Positions 22,808 to 34,480 are shown, counted from the first letter of the stretch. The stretch is DNA of 64,000 nucleotides from Ceratothoa steindachneri (GCA_963969495.1 OZ018329.1:144006021-144070020), one strand, 5' to 3'. The notes: generated from the letters alone by a model not told the origin. Numbers and translations are program-made.

Positions 22808-25800
22808 GAAGGTGCGAATGTTTCCTAAACCGGTGACTGTGAAGCAACTGAAGTCGTTTTTGGGTTTGATTGAGTTCCAGCGAAAGTTTATTCGTGATTG
22901 TTCTGGTGTGAGTAAGCCTCTGACTGAGTGGATGGGCAAGAAAGGTAGTACGGTTGTCAAGTGGAATGATAAGATGAATGAGGCGTATGAGAGACTGAAA
23001 GAGGCAGCGGCTGAAGATGTTGAATTGGCGTACCCAGATTATAGTGTAAATGCTAAAATGCTTGAATTGTATACAGATGCGAGTGGGTATTGTATGGGAG
23101 GTTTTCTGATGCAAGAGCAGCGTTTGAATGGAGAGAATGTCAGGCGAATAATTGGGTATGTATCCAAGGCTATGAATGTTGCAGAACGAAAGTATTCGAC
23201 TGTGGAACGAGAGTTGGCTGCGATAAGATATTGTTTGAAAGTGTTGCGTCCGTTTTTGTATGGTGTGAGGTTTGTGATAAAAACAGATCATCAACCTCTT
23301 GTGTATTTGCAGCGTATGAAGTGGGCTGATAGTAGGATTGCAAGGACTTTGGAAGATTTGAGTGACTTTGACTATGTGATTGAGTATGTGCCTGGTGAAC
23401 GGAATGGAGTGGCTGATTTGATGTCAAGGTATCCTGGTACGAATGATGAAAATGTGTGTGGAGTGAGTGATCCTGAGTATTTGCCGAAAGGAATTATGAA
23501 TGGAAAAGAGAGTAAGGGTGGTGGTGATTCCTTGTTTGAGAGTGTATGGAATGGTTTGCAAGATTTGAAGAGTGATGGAGTAGATGTGAAAGTGCCCGAT
23601 AGTGTAGATGATTTAAGGAAGGAGGTAATGAATGAAGTGTGTAGGAAGCCTGAGGGCATTGGTATGGCAAAGGTGCGGAACTTCATGAAAGAATTGAGAG
23701 CGATGTGTATGCAAGGGGTCCCGCCATTTCAGGAAGTATTGATTGTAGTGAGTCGTTTGTATGGAGTGATTGTATATGTGCACTTTGGTGGTGAGAGGCC
23801 AATTGTGAACAAGGATGAGAAGATGAAGGGTTTGAATCCTAATGTGGTACATCTGCAATGTTTGAGCGGTGTGCACTACAATTGGGTAATTGAAAAGTGT
23901 TCATATATAAGAGAGAAGAATGATTGTCTGGATGAAGATGAGTGTGTGTTGAGTGATGATATGGGAGTTGATGACAGTGTGGATATCAGTGCTGATGTTG
24001 GTGTGCTTGTTCCTTCTGTGTATTGCGAACATGGTGGACCTGATATGATGGAAGCGAGAGTGAAAGTTAGTGAAAGGTTGTTCTGTGGTTTGATTGATAC
24101 TGGAGCGCAAGTGTCTTTAGTGAATGAGAATATTCTGAGTAAGTATGAAGAGTTTAGATGTTGCGAGCATAAACCTGTGAAGTTACGGATAAGTGGATTA
24201 GGGAATGGCATGATAGTGGCATGGGAACAGGTTAGTCTGAAAGTGAGTTTGGGTAATGGTGTGAATGTGAAGCATGACTTTGTGATTCTGAAAGGTGAGC
24301 AAATGCCTTGTTGTTTCTTGCTTGGTGTAGACTTTATGAGATTAAATGATTTGTCTTTGGATGCTGATAAGGATTGTCTTATGAAAGGTAAATGTGAGGT
24401 GATGAAGTTGAATGAGTGTGCAAAGAATGTTGTCAAGTTTTGCGGTATGATTGAGTTGGTCATGGATGATGAGAATGAGATTTTAAGTGATGATGATATT
24501 CTAGAGATGCAAGAGATGTGTCCTTTTGTTAGTGAGTTGAAGAGGTGTGTAATGATGCGTGTTGATTTGAATGAATGGCCAGAGTGTTTAAGTGATTTTA
24601 AAAGGTATGCTAAGGATTTTGTTGTTTGTATGGATGTTGTATATTTTGTGAGGCATGTGAAGGGTGGTGATGATATGTATGTACCTGTGATGTCCTTAGT
24701 TGGTATGATTGGTCTGGTGAAGGTTGTGCATGATAATTATGGGCATATGGGTAAGTTTAAGCTGTGGGAGTGTATGAAGGAGCATGTGTTCCACCCGTTT
24801 CTGAGAACTGTTGTGAATGATGTTGCAACTACGTGTGAAAGGTGTCAGAAGCGAAAGGTGCAAGGTGTGCAAGTGAAACCACCGATGTTGAAAGTTGATG
24901 CGAAAGAACCGTTTGAATTGGTAGTGATTGATTGTGTGTCTTTGCCGCGTACGAGTGCTGGGAATGTTGGTATGGTTGTGATGGTTGACCATAAGAGTAA
25001 GTTTGTGTATGCAGCGCCTGTGAGAGATAAAAGGAGTGTGACTGTTGCGCGTGTGGTTGAGCAGTTGTTTTTTCCTATGTGTGTATGGAAGCCTAGAAGA
25101 TGTCTGAGTGATAATGGGCCTGAATTTGTAGGGGAAGTGTTTGAGCAAATGTTGAGAGAGAATGGTGTGGAGCATGTGAGAACAACTCCGTATGTACCGT
25201 CTTCAAATGGATTGGCTGAACGGACTATAAGAACCTTGTGTGAGATGTTGAGAATGATGAGTACGACAGTGAATGACTGGGATGTGTGTCTGGGGAGAGT
25301 GTTGTGGGCGTATAATTCAACTGTGCATAGTGCAACTGGAATGTCCCCATGTCAGTTTGTGATGAATTTTGAAAGGCGAGTGAAAGATAGGTTTCGTTTG
25401 AGTGAAAGTGAGCAGAGTGTATGGCGTGAGGCGCATGAAAGGTTCCGTTCATTTGAATTAGGTACAAAAGTATTGAAGGTGAAAGAAGTGAAGGGTAGGT
25501 TGAATGTATCAAAGATGAGTGAGAAGTTTGATGGACCTTATAGAGTTGTGAGAGTTTGGGAAAATGGGGTAACGTATGTTTTGGAGAGTTTGAATGACGG
25601 CATGACTGAGAGAGTGCGGGCTCATCAGTGTCAGTTAAGGAGATGGAGAGAACCTCCTGACTACCTGGTGAGCCATCCGGTGTATGGACTGTGTAGAGAA
25701 AGAGGTAAAGTGCATGATGATGAGATTGAATGTGATAGAATGGATCTGTCTGGGAAAGAGCTTGTCTTAGTCTCGAGGAGTAGAAAGCGTACAAAGAAGG

Positions 25801-26462
25801 GTGAAAGGAAGAATGCAAGTACGAATGAAAGTAAGTCTGAGCAGAGTGTTTCTGGTATGGGGGATCTTGAAAGGGAGATTGAGTTTTTGCGTAAACAGGT
25901 GAGTGATTTGGCTGGTATAAGTAGACGAGTGAGTGAGCTGCCTGTGCGTGATTTTTCTGGTTTTGGGAACAGTATGAATGATAGTGTGTTTGGGCAGAAT
26001 GAACCTAGTGTGGCTGATTTTTCGGGTTTTATGAATGGTAATAGTAGGGGTGAGTTTGATGTAGTGAATGATGAAGTGGCTGATTTTTCAGGTTTCTGGT
26101 GGGAACCAGTCGAAGGGGTTTCTGGTATGCCTGTTGAGAATACAGGGGATGTGAATGACCTGTCTGTTTCGCAAGAATGTACCTTGAGTTGGATGAGAGC
26201 TGTGAGTGAGGAGCTGATGAATGGGGGTATGAAGAGTGAGGGTTCTGAACGGAAGAGTATGAAAGAATTCTGTCGTGAGATGGGAGAACTGGTAATGAGG
26301 GCTAAGAGTATGGTTGATGAGATGATAAATAGTGACGATGAGACTGACAGGACGACTGACGAACAACCCCGACTAATTGCTACGCGTAGCCAGGGACCAG
26401 TAGACGAGTGTGAATGGGTGCAGAAGGGTGCGATTGAGCACAAGTGGTACCGTGAAGAGTGA
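22770..26462 (+). CDS. pol: Pol part 2: RNase H, second retropepsin-like domain, integrase, repeat tail
   Basis: The frame opens at 22770 without a real start, and homology begins at about 22790. Counting from 22770, RNase H shows LYTDASG (D103), STVERELAAIRYCL, KTDHQPLVYL and ERNGVADLMSR. A second protease-like domain lies at residues 432-525 with LFCGLIDTGAQVSLV (D443) and later FLLGVDFM. Integrase has H654-x4-H659 and CERC zinc ligands, then catalytic D721, D781 and E817 (DD35E), NGLAER, and a GPY/F-like KFDGPYRVV near 920. The last 250 residues hold a short coiled coil (LEREIEFLRKQVSDL) and three DFSGF motifs at 1061, 1083 and 1105. A protease between RNase H and integrase is not the usual Ty3/gypsy plan. 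Confidence 0.9.
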   Translation: MRMGCKKSPKYVEKVRMFPKPVTVKQLKSFLGLIEFQRKFIRDCSGVSKPLTEWMGKKGSTVVKWNDKMNEAYERLKEAAAEDVELAYPDYSVNAKMLELYTDASGYCMGGFLMQEQRLNGENVRRIIGYVSKAMNVAERKYSTVERELAAIRYCLKVLRPFLYGVRFVIKTDHQPLVYLQRMKWADSRIARTLEDLSDFDYVIEYVPGERNGVADLMSRYPGTNDENVCGVSDPEYLPKGIMNGKESKGGGDSLFESVWNGLQDLKSDGVDVKVPDSVDDLRKEVMNEVCRKPEGIGMAKVRNFMKELRAMCMQGVPPFQEVLIVVSRLYGVIVYVHFGGERPIVNKDEKMKGLNPNVVHLQCLSGVHYNWVIEKCSYIREKNDCLDEDECVLSDDMGVDDSVDISADVGVLVPSVYCEHGGPDMMEARVKVSERLFCGLIDTGAQVSLVNENILSKYEEFRCCEHKPVKLRISGLGNGMIVAWEQVSLKVSLGNGVNVKHDFVILKGEQMPCCFLLGVDFMRLNDLSLDADKDCLMKGKCEVMKLNECAKNVVKFCGMIELVMDDENEILSDDDILEMQEMCPFVSELKRCVMMRVDLNEWPECLSDFKRYAKDFVVCMDVVYFVRHVKGGDDMYVPVMSLVGMIGLVKVVHDNYGHMGKFKLWECMKEHVFHPFLRTVVNDVATTCERCQKRKVQGVQVKPPMLKVDAKEPFELVVIDCVSLPRTSAGNVGMVVMVDHKSKFVYAAPVRDKRSVTVARVVEQLFFPMCVWKPRRCLSDNGPEFVGEVFEQMLRENGVEHVRTTPYVPSSNGLAERTIRTLCEMLRMMSTTVNDWDVCLGRVLWAYNSTVHSATGMSPCQFVMNFERRVKDRFRLSESEQSVWREAHERFRSFELGTKVLKVKEVKGRLNVSKMSEKFDGPYRVVRVWENGVTYVLESLNDGMTERVRAHQCQLRRWREPPDYLVSHPVYGLCRERGKVHDDEIECDRMDLSGKELVLVSRSRKRTKKGERKNASTNESKSEQSVSGMGDLEREIEFLRKQVSDLAGISRRVSELPVRDFSGFGNSMNDSVFGQNEPSVADFSGFMNGNSRGEFDVVNDEVADFSGFWWEPVEGVSGMPVENTGDVNDLSVSQECTLSWMRAVSEELMNGGMKSEGSERKSMKEFCREMGELVMRAKSMVDEMINSDDETDRTTDEQPRLIATRSQGPVDECEWVQKGAIEHKWYREE

Positions 26463-26498
26463 TTGAAAGGGTTTAGTGAGTGGCTGGTCGAATGGCTT

Positions 26499-26511
26499 AA
26501 GGAAGGAGGGG
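26499..26511 (+). promoter_or_regulatory. Polypurine tract
   Basis: AAGGAAGGAGGGG directly precedes the 3' LTR start TGTGG, as needed for plus-strand priming. Confidence 0.85.
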
Positions 26512-27313
26512 TGTGGTGGGGCGAATGTGAGTGTGTGTAAAACGGCCATTCTCCCACCCCTTTTCTCAGTACCCTCTCCCTCCCTCTGTAAGAATGTGTG
26601 TAAATGGGAATGGGTTTGTTTTTTTTGTTTATTTTATGTATAAAATAATTTACCATGTTTTTTTTCTTTCTTTCCAGGCCTCATATTCTGGAAAGATAGG
26701 ACTTAGTTTCATATATCCTTATATGTATTACAAACAAAGCCTCATATTCTGGAAAGATAGGACTTAGTTTCGTATATCCTTATATTACAAACAAAGCGTT
26801 ATATCCTGGAAAGCTATATTATCATTAATAAATAAAGGCCATTAGTATAGCTTAATGAAGGAGGGCTTATAATAGCCACGTAAGCTTTTTAAAGTCATTA
26901 TCTTCCATCAAGCGCAGAGGCGCCACACTTGTAAGTCCTAGGCATTTTGCTCGCTCGAGTGGCAGGTGGCTGGACATCTCTCCATCCTCTTTGTATAAAG
27001 TGAGGCCTTGATTGTTGTTTATATATTGACTGTTGTATTCAGGATTTTTTTTTGGGGTTGTTTGATTTTTATGTTTATTAGGATAGATTAAATAGTATTT
27101 ATATATATAGGATTTTCTTTTTGTATCCATTGGTGAAAAGTAAGATCTCCAATATAATCGCCCCTCTCTATTGTAGATATTTTGTAAATTTTTTTGTAAG
27201 TAAAGGGACTGTATATACAATCCGTTTCATTCTCCTTCGATTTCTCACGTCCGGATAGTGTAGGAAGCGGGTTGGATCGATTGGGGGTTAGTTTAGATTT
27301 TCGGCCCGCTACA
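26512..27313 (+). repeat. 3' LTR (802 bp)
   Basis: Nearly identical to the 5' LTR. The differences seen are one base fewer in a T-run, a 4-bp TATG insertion in the first 57-bp unit, and two substitutions (GTGTAAATG for GTGTGAATG; GAAAAGTA for GAAAATTA). Confidence 0.93.
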
Positions 27314-27519
27314 ACTGAACTAGTTTAGGCCTGATATGGGATAAATGAGTTGGAAGAATGGGTAGATTTTTACTTCCCTTGATGCACCACTACCGTAATT
27401 TGCAGTAAATTGGAAAAGATGAAGTTGAGGTTGATTGATATAGATGCTGTTCATGAAGATCTTCCACATGGAAGAGCTCATCTCTTCACTATTATGGACT
27501 TGTGGCGCCATTCATTATT

Positions 27520-28310
27520 TATGTTAAAATTTGTACGATGTTGGACTAAATCGTTTTTGTAGTCCTATGCACCCTAAGATCCTCTTTTGAATAACACTAT
27601 TATTTATTTTATTAGTAAAATAATTCTCTGATCCTTATTATTATTCTGTTCCAACGCTTTGGCTGACTTAACATCTGCTTAAAGAAGTTATCCTGAAAAT
27701 ATTCAATTAATCTTTAATTATCTTCCGACATTTCGAATTTAGTAATCACTTGATAATTAGTAAATTAAAATCTCCAAATATAACATTTTCACAATTGCAT
27801 CCCCGCTTAATTTCGTCTATCATATCCTTATCTATCTCAATAGACTGGTTTGGTGGTATCTAAAATTCTCCTATCCTTAGTTCCTGAGTTTTAGTAACCA
27901 TATTATCTAATCAAAGTGACCCCAGCATGGACCTATCCACTATTATATGATTTATATTGGATTAAATGCTACTTTTAACATATACAATTAACCCTCTTCC
28001 AATCCTTTCAGTACGCTGGTTAATGTACAAACTGCCACTATTTATTTCATATTCCTTTCTACTTTCATTATATTTGACTTCATTTACCCACGAATCAGTT
28101 ATTTACGCTATATTTATATCTTCACCTGTCATATATCTTCCAAAGCAACTTTAGGCCTATTCCCACTTGCATAAATATTCTCTACCTGCCGTACTACCCT
28201 TGAATCCTTGAATAATTTAAAATTCAATCCATCATTCATTGCCAATTTCCACCATTTATCATTCTGCCCTTCACATTTTCATTCCTATCTAAGCTATAGC
28301 TAATATCCTG
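27520..28310 (-). pseudogene. LINE endonuclease (EEP) fragment
   Basis: On the - strand a decayed apurinic-like endonuclease of a CR1/jockey-type LINE can be read. Segments are ITDSWVNEVKYNESRKEYEI, then GRGLIVYVKSSI, IPPNQSIEIDKDMIDEI and CENVIFGDFNL (the GDFN catalytic motif), followed by YFQDNFFKQMLSQPKR. Stops and shifts separate these segments. No RT part follows before the LTR retrotransposon on the low-coordinate side, so only the endonuclease survives. Confidence 0.65.
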
Positions 28311-30904
28311 CGCAGCCTTTAACCGTTTATGCTTGAATTTTATCAATAAACAAATTCTTGCACAATTGTAGTCCTAAATCCCACACGCTAAATGTCTTGT
28401 ATACCTAGTAATCAATTTTTTAATTTATTTATTTTTAATTCCCACGCCTTTTTTTTAAAAAACAACACTTTACTTAACAATTTATGCTAAATTAAACAAA
28501 GGCAGCACCAAATAGAAACTTTCCAATCCTCCTTACATTATAGCTTGCGATTTTCAGCACTTTAAACGAGAATAAAATAAGATCAAATTTAATGGGAAAG
28601 TCTTTCGCTTTTGTGTTATCGCAGTTAAGCTTAAAATAATATTTTCAATGGCAAAAATAGAAAACCCTAATTTTGTGGAAAAATGTGGACTTAGAATTGA
28701 TTCCTGATGGAAAGATGGAGAAATGCAGTAGACAATCTGAGATACCTCTTCTGTAATTCGATTATTCCCTATTTATATAATGTCCTTCTTGTTGTTAATA
28801 GCTTGCGGGGAGCAGATAGCATTTCTGCTTCCTCCGACCACTTGGGAGATTAGGCAGAAATTTTTGATCCTACAGCTTGTGTTGTATGACCAGGCAAGGT
28901 TACGGCAATTAAGTGGGGCCACGCTTTCTGTGAGGCTTTCCTGAAGGACAAGGTTGGAGTCTAAAGAGGCCATGGTATGCTGTGAAAATTTATAGCACCT
29001 AGTTGTGCTTGTTTTCGATGCAACAGCTAGGAAATAGAAAATCTCTTGCAACTTAACCTCACCTAGAATTCATTTAATGGTTGCATCGAAGTAGGGTGGT
29101 CGTGTCATATCTACTTGGGAATGAGTGACCACGCTACAACTCTTTTTCATTGCCCTACCTGGTGGCTAGAGTTTAACATACACAGCCTCTTTTGCTTGGC
29201 GTGCTGCCCACCCTAAACAGTAGAGCCTTATTCACCCGTGAATGGAGAAAGGGAAGTCGTCAGCTCATTACGCACAGGTAAGGAATTGTTGGGGCAAAAC
29301 CGATCTTCTCATTAAGTAAAAAATCTACCCAGAAACGGAGAACAACCCAGAGAGACATTTTTGGAACGAGACTTGGGGATAATAGAAGAAATATTTAAAT
29401 GATAACAAGAGGGAATAATATAATAAAATTAATAAAAGTCCTGAAATAGAGATTGGCTGTAACCTTCCCAAGGCTGAAAGATCTAAGGTAGAAGAAAGAA
29501 ATTTTAAAGTGTGTGGCGTTATATATAAAGAGACCCAGCCGATGATAAAGTAAGGAAATGAGAAGGTGAAATCACATAAAATTTAAGAAGGCATGACAGA
29601 AATTAAAAATGTTTGACTCTGTAATCTACTAGAGGTTTGGAGAGTCCACAGCCTTCTTCACCTTTCACAAGTTCACTGACGTGCCCGATTCTCTTACGGG
29701 GAGTCAGAAATACAAAGATGGTTCTCCCTTTCAAAAAGAGGAAGTAACCATAAGCTAAAGTTACATTATAACATATAAGAGAAGAGAACCTCATCTTACC
29801 CACGTCCTCTTTTTCTTTGGTAACAATAAATAATAATAAAGGGAGAAAAATAGATAAAGGATATAACCCCGTGTTTCTGATCCCTGGTTAATCAGTAGGT
29901 CCTCCCAGCGTGTCAAAATATACCTAAAAATTATTCGACTAGTAGAAAGCACACTAAAATTCTGAGGCAAACCAACTATGGTACGCTTTATCAGTTCAAC
30001 TAAAATTTTAATTTTCCGACCTGTCTATTCTTTTCTTACTCTTTGCCTCTTTATCTTCCAGCTGCACCCAACTTCTCCGAGACCACTTGGACTGCTTGAG
30101 GTGGGGAAGGAAGACAGTAGCGTGCGATAATTATTTTCGCTCTTAATTTAAAAACTTGATAATTTATGAATTTATTCTATGATGCGAGAATTCGCAATTC
30201 CTAAAGTTAAGATTCTTATCTAACTTTCAAGCTCGCATTTGAGTCATTAATTTTACCTTCTTTCCTAAGTCAATTAAACCCGGAAATTTATATTTTTTAT
30301 AATATACATAATGTAGCCATTCATTAGGGTGAGGTCCTAATACCGTGGCATTCATCTGTAACAAAGGCAATTTGAGTTTCCTTTAATTTATAAACGATAA
30401 AAAAAGGAAAAAATTATGGAAGCACTTGCCCCACGCAAAAGACCCAATTTGAACTCATAATTTTATTAGAGAGGCAAAACTCAGCTTTATTCAGGCCGAT
30501 AATGGAATTTATGGGTCGTTACAAAACATATGGAGAGATACATTTGCCAATTTTGTTCTTAATTTCCTGCAACGAAGATTTTTAGGAAGCCATATTTTGT
30601 TATTCTTCCAGGCAATTTTCAGCCTTTCATTATCTCCTGGTCTTCTCTTATGCTTAGATTCTCTTATGTATGTTCATTGAGTCACTTGCATTTTGTTAAC
30701 TCATCATTAATATGTTTGATTATAACTCCATTCATAATGAGTAATACTAGAACAAGCGAGAGGCAGGGAATTGTGGAATAAACGAAGGGTGAATAGATAG
30801 ATATATAAAGAAAACAAAAAGGTTGGATAAATTGAGAACCTTAAGTAGACTTGGTTACAAAGCTGTTTCATAAGTAAGAACTTGAAATACATATTTTTAA
30901 GCCA
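28311..30904. other. Intron stretch without recognised element
   Basis: AT-rich sequence with small open frames on the - strand (28773-29051 and 29603-29803) that show no known motif and no splice-site support. I see nothing I can name. Confidence 0.35.
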
Positions 30905-31414
30905 TGGGACTTCTCATTCACGGACTTCTTTTCAATCCATTGGCTTACTTTTTCATGGACTTCTTTGCCTAGAAACTTCAAATTCATATTTTCAATGCCA
31001 TGGACTTCTTATTGAAGAATTTCATTTCCTGCAACTTCAAAGCCTGATTTTCAATCATTGAGAGTTCTTGTTCATGGACTTCTTTCCAGGAACTACACAT
31101 TAATAAGTTACATCCCTGGTAATTATTTTCAATTATTGTGTTTCTAGATTTCTTTACCAGGAACTTAAAATTCATATTATCAATTTCTGGGACTTCTTCT
31201 TCAATGACTTCTTTACCAAGAACTTCAAATACATATCTTCAAGCCCTTGGACATCTTGTTCTTGGACTTATTTGCCAGGAAGTTCAAATTCATAGTTTTA
31301 ATCTATGGAATTTTTTCTTTATGGACTTCTTTGCCAGGAACTTCAAATTCATATTTTCCAGCCCTTCGAGTTGTTGTTCGAGGGTTTCATTGCTGGTATC
31401 GTAGGTTAGCCGAG

Positions 31415-31416
<2 letters not shown>
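30905..31416. repeat. Minisatellite block 1 (about 58-60-bp unit)
   Basis: Degenerate tandem copies built from GGACTTCTTGTTCATGGA, TTTCTTTGCCAGGAACTTCA and AATTCATATTTTCAATCC, about eight copies. Short open frames here (31138-31501) are a by-product of the repeat. Confidence 0.85.

Positions 31417-31460
<44 letters not shown>
31417..31460. repeat. (TA)n microsatellite at the left edge of an insert
   Basis: About 44 bp of TA repeats that interrupt the minisatellite. Confidence 0.9.
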
Positions 31461-31463
<3 letters not shown>

Positions 31464-32723
31464 TTGTTTTATTAATTTTTAATAAACCAAATAAACTTTG
31501 ACTTGAGGCGTAGGTTCGTGCCTCAGTGATCATTTGAGGAACGTTCCATAAGAGTGCCAATCTTTATTTTTATTTCTTTCTTGACCTTATCAAATATTGC
31601 CACTTTAACTCGTTCGAGGATAATTAAAACAGTACTTTTACTAAAAAAATAGACTTTAACGAACATAAATCCTCTCACTAAATAACATAAAACAAATTCA
31701 GATCTAATACACTTAAAAAAAAGAAAATGGGATTACTGGGTGAGCTCTCAAGGCTCGATACGAGATAGAATTTTACGGGGAGAACAATTTTTTTAAGTTA
31801 ATATCTCTGTCCTTGGCCAGAAGTCCGATAAACTAATTATTATGCATGGCGACCTAAACAACAGGATTATTCTTTACTCACATAAGGTAATGGAGATTAA
31901 ATACCCGCGACCAGTAAGACTATCCTCGGAGATTTTGATCCGGAGAGGCGTAGCTCGAGTAGTTGGTTGTTTGCTCAATAGATAGCGTTCGTCGACCTGC
32001 CTGTCGAGTTGACGGGTGACGTCACGAGGGATCTGGTTGGGGCGGATCGCCAAGTGAAAGCTTAGTCCTTCTACTGATAGCCGGTTGATGTGGACGTTGA
32101 CCTCGTTTTCTTCCGGGCGAGATGAAATCGTGGTCTTTTTTTTTTTATCTAGTTGGGGTTTTTCCAACTCAGATAGAGTACGAATTTGGAGTCCTTAAAC
32201 TGGGTAACTTGATATTCAATAATCTTCGGACTCGAACGGCGCCGAGCTTCCTTGGTACAATCTGGTTTTGTACAAGGACTGCAAGTTCTCCTTAACTTGC
32301 AAAAAACTTTCTACCGGTGATTTTTCTTTTCCTTCTCGAACTTGAAAAATCTCTCAACCGGTGACTTTCTTGTTTCTTCCATTAGAACGAACAAAAAGCC
32401 ACGTTTCCTCAGGTCAAGCTGTTATATACCCAAATTACTCCCAAAGGGGAAATGGGGAGGGGGAGGGGGACTCGTAAGGTGAGACCTCAGGTTGGTCTCC
32501 CGCGCTTGTCGTCTTGTAGCTCTGAAAGAGGGTAATACGAGATCGGCAGTTTGCACTTTGGAATGGATTTTTTATAAGTACACCCTCGAAGGGCCTTCCT
32601 TTTGCGCTGAGGTCAGGAATCTGTCTCGTAACATTCAGCCTTTTACTCGTTCTCCTATGTTACCGGAGAACATCGGAGGGTCAAGGCTAATTCTAGATGT
32701 CTTTTGTTATTATTTCCTTCGCC

Positions 32724-32726
<3 letters not shown>
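31461..32726. other. Unidentified 1.27-kb insert inside the minisatellite
   Basis: This GC-richer segment is bounded on both sides by (TA)n and then by the same minisatellite. It has no clear terminal repeats. Open frames at 31874-32167 (-) and 32492-32785 (+) show no known domain. It is probably a mobile element or LTR that landed in a TA array (inference). Confidence 0.45.

Positions 32727-32759
<33 letters not shown>
32727..32759. repeat. (TA)n microsatellite at the right edge of the insert
   Basis: About 33 bp of AT dinucleotides. Confidence 0.9.
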
Positions 32760-32760
<1 letters not shown>

Positions 32761-32769
32761 TAAACTCTT

Positions 32770-34480
32770 ATACCTTTACAGCTAGGAATTTGCAATTCAT
32801 ATTTTCAGGCCCTCATACTTCTTATTCAAAGATTTCATTTCCAGGTTCTTCAAATTCATATTTTCACTCCCTGTGAGTTATTGTTCAGGAACTTAAAATT
32901 AATATATTTAATCCGGAAATTCGTGTTCAAAGATTTGATATCCATTACTTCAAATTCTTATTTTTAAACCCTGGGACTTCATGCTCAAGGACCTTTTGCC
33001 AAGAACTTCAAGTAACTATATTCAATCACTTGGACTTCTTTTTCAATGATTTTATTTCTGAGTAGTTTAATTTCATTTTGTCAAGTTCATGGACTTCTTA
33101 TTTGTTGTCTTTTTGGCCAGAAAATTTAAATTCATATTTTCAATCTCTGGGATTCTTGTTCATGACCTTGTTTCCTAGTCAATTTAACTTCATATTTTCG
33201 AACCTTGGGCTAATGTTTGTGGACTTTTTTGCCATGAACTTATTCTTTTATTCAGCAACTGGGAATTCTTATTATTGAACTTTTTTACCATGAACTACAA
33301 ATTCATATTTTGAATCCTTGGAAGTTATTCTTCATGGACCTCTTTACTAGGAACTTCAAATTCATATTTTCAAGCTCTTGCAATTCTTGTTCAAAGATTT
33401 TATTTCTACGAACTTCAATTTCATATTTTCAAGCCCTGAGACCTTTTATTCAATGAGTTCCTTGTCATGAACTTCAAATTCGTATTTTCAATCGCTGTGA
33501 TTTCTTGTTCAGGGTCTTTTTTCCCAGGAAATTTAAATTCATATTTTCTAGCTGTGGACTTCCAAATTATTTATTTTATTTTCTTCAACTTCAAATTCAT
33601 ATTTTCCATCCATGGGATTTCTTAATCATGGACTAGTTTGCCAAGAAAATCAACTTAATATTTACAATCCAGTTGACATATTGTTCAATTATTCCATTTC
33701 CAGGAACTTCATAAATATATTTTCAAGTCCCTCGACTATTTATTCAATGATTTCATTTCCTGGTACCTTAATTTGATACTTTTAATATCTGAGACTTCAT
33801 TTCAATGGAATATTTTGCCAGGAACTTCAAATTCATATTTTCAATCCCGGTGACTTCTTTTTCATGGACTTGTTTAGCATGAACTTCATATTCATATTTT
33901 CAAGTCCCTCTAATTTTTGCTCAAGGATTTTATTTCCAGGAACTTCTAATTTATAATTTCATTACCTGGGAGTTCTTGTTCAATTATTTAATTTTCCGGA
34001 ACTTCGAATTAATATTTTCAATCCCTTAGAGTTTTTGATCATGGACTCCTTTGCCAGGAACTTCAAATTTAGATTTTCAATCCCTGAGACATTTTGTTCA
34101 TTGAGTTTTTGCAATAACTTTAAATTCATATTTTTAATCCTTGTGACTTCTTGTTTATGGAATTGTTTACGCAGAACTTTAAATTCATATTTTTAAGCTC
34201 CTATATTTCTTGTTCATGGATTTCCTTTCCAGAAACTTCAAATTCATATTTTCAAGCCCTGTGACTTTATATTGAAGAACTTCTTTGCCAAGAACTTCAA
34301 ATGAATATTTCCAAACTAATAGACATTTTGTTCAAGTATTTCAATTCCAGGAACTTTAATTTCATGGACAGGGGCTTATTAGTCGTGCACTTCTTTTTTT
34401 AGGACCTTTAAATGTATATTTACATTTCCTCGGACTTCATGTTCATGTCCTTGTTCCCCAGAGCTTCAATTCATATTTTT
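32770..34480. repeat. Minisatellite block 2 (about 58-60-bp unit, near 29 copies)
   Basis: Same unit as block 1. AACTTCAAATTCATATTTTC recurs every 55-60 bp, for example near 33357, 33412, 33471 and 33588. Copies are well diverged, so the array is old. Confidence 0.85.

Larger units (their letters stand above)
18483..27313 (+). mobile_element. Nearly intact Ty3/gypsy LTR retrotransposon (8.8 kb)
   Basis: Two LTRs (18483-19281 and 26512-27313) bound a primer binding site, gag, pol and a polypurine tract. The LTRs start TGTGGTGG and end CGCTACA. They differ by about two substitutions and two small indels, so insertion or gene conversion is recent. The pol order (protease, RT, RNase H, second protease-like domain, integrase) makes it Ty3/gypsy. 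It lies in sense orientation inside intron 2 of the sidestep-like gene. No target duplication is visible: left flank ...GACGG, right flank ACTGA.... Pol has one frameshift, so this copy looks non-autonomous unless that is an assembly error. Confidence 0.93.

Noticed and set aside
19592..26656. Long - strand ORFs opposite gag and pol
   Set aside because: They are antisense shadows of the retrotransposon, rich in His/Ser/Pro/Leu as expected from the purine-rich coding strand, with no domains.
30061..30110. Possible small exon after TCTTCCAG
   Set aside because: The short frame shows no Ig or FN3 pattern, and the flanking exons already join in phase without it.
31138..31501. ORFs of 84-88 codons
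   Set aside because: Translated copies of the 58-60-bp minisatellite.
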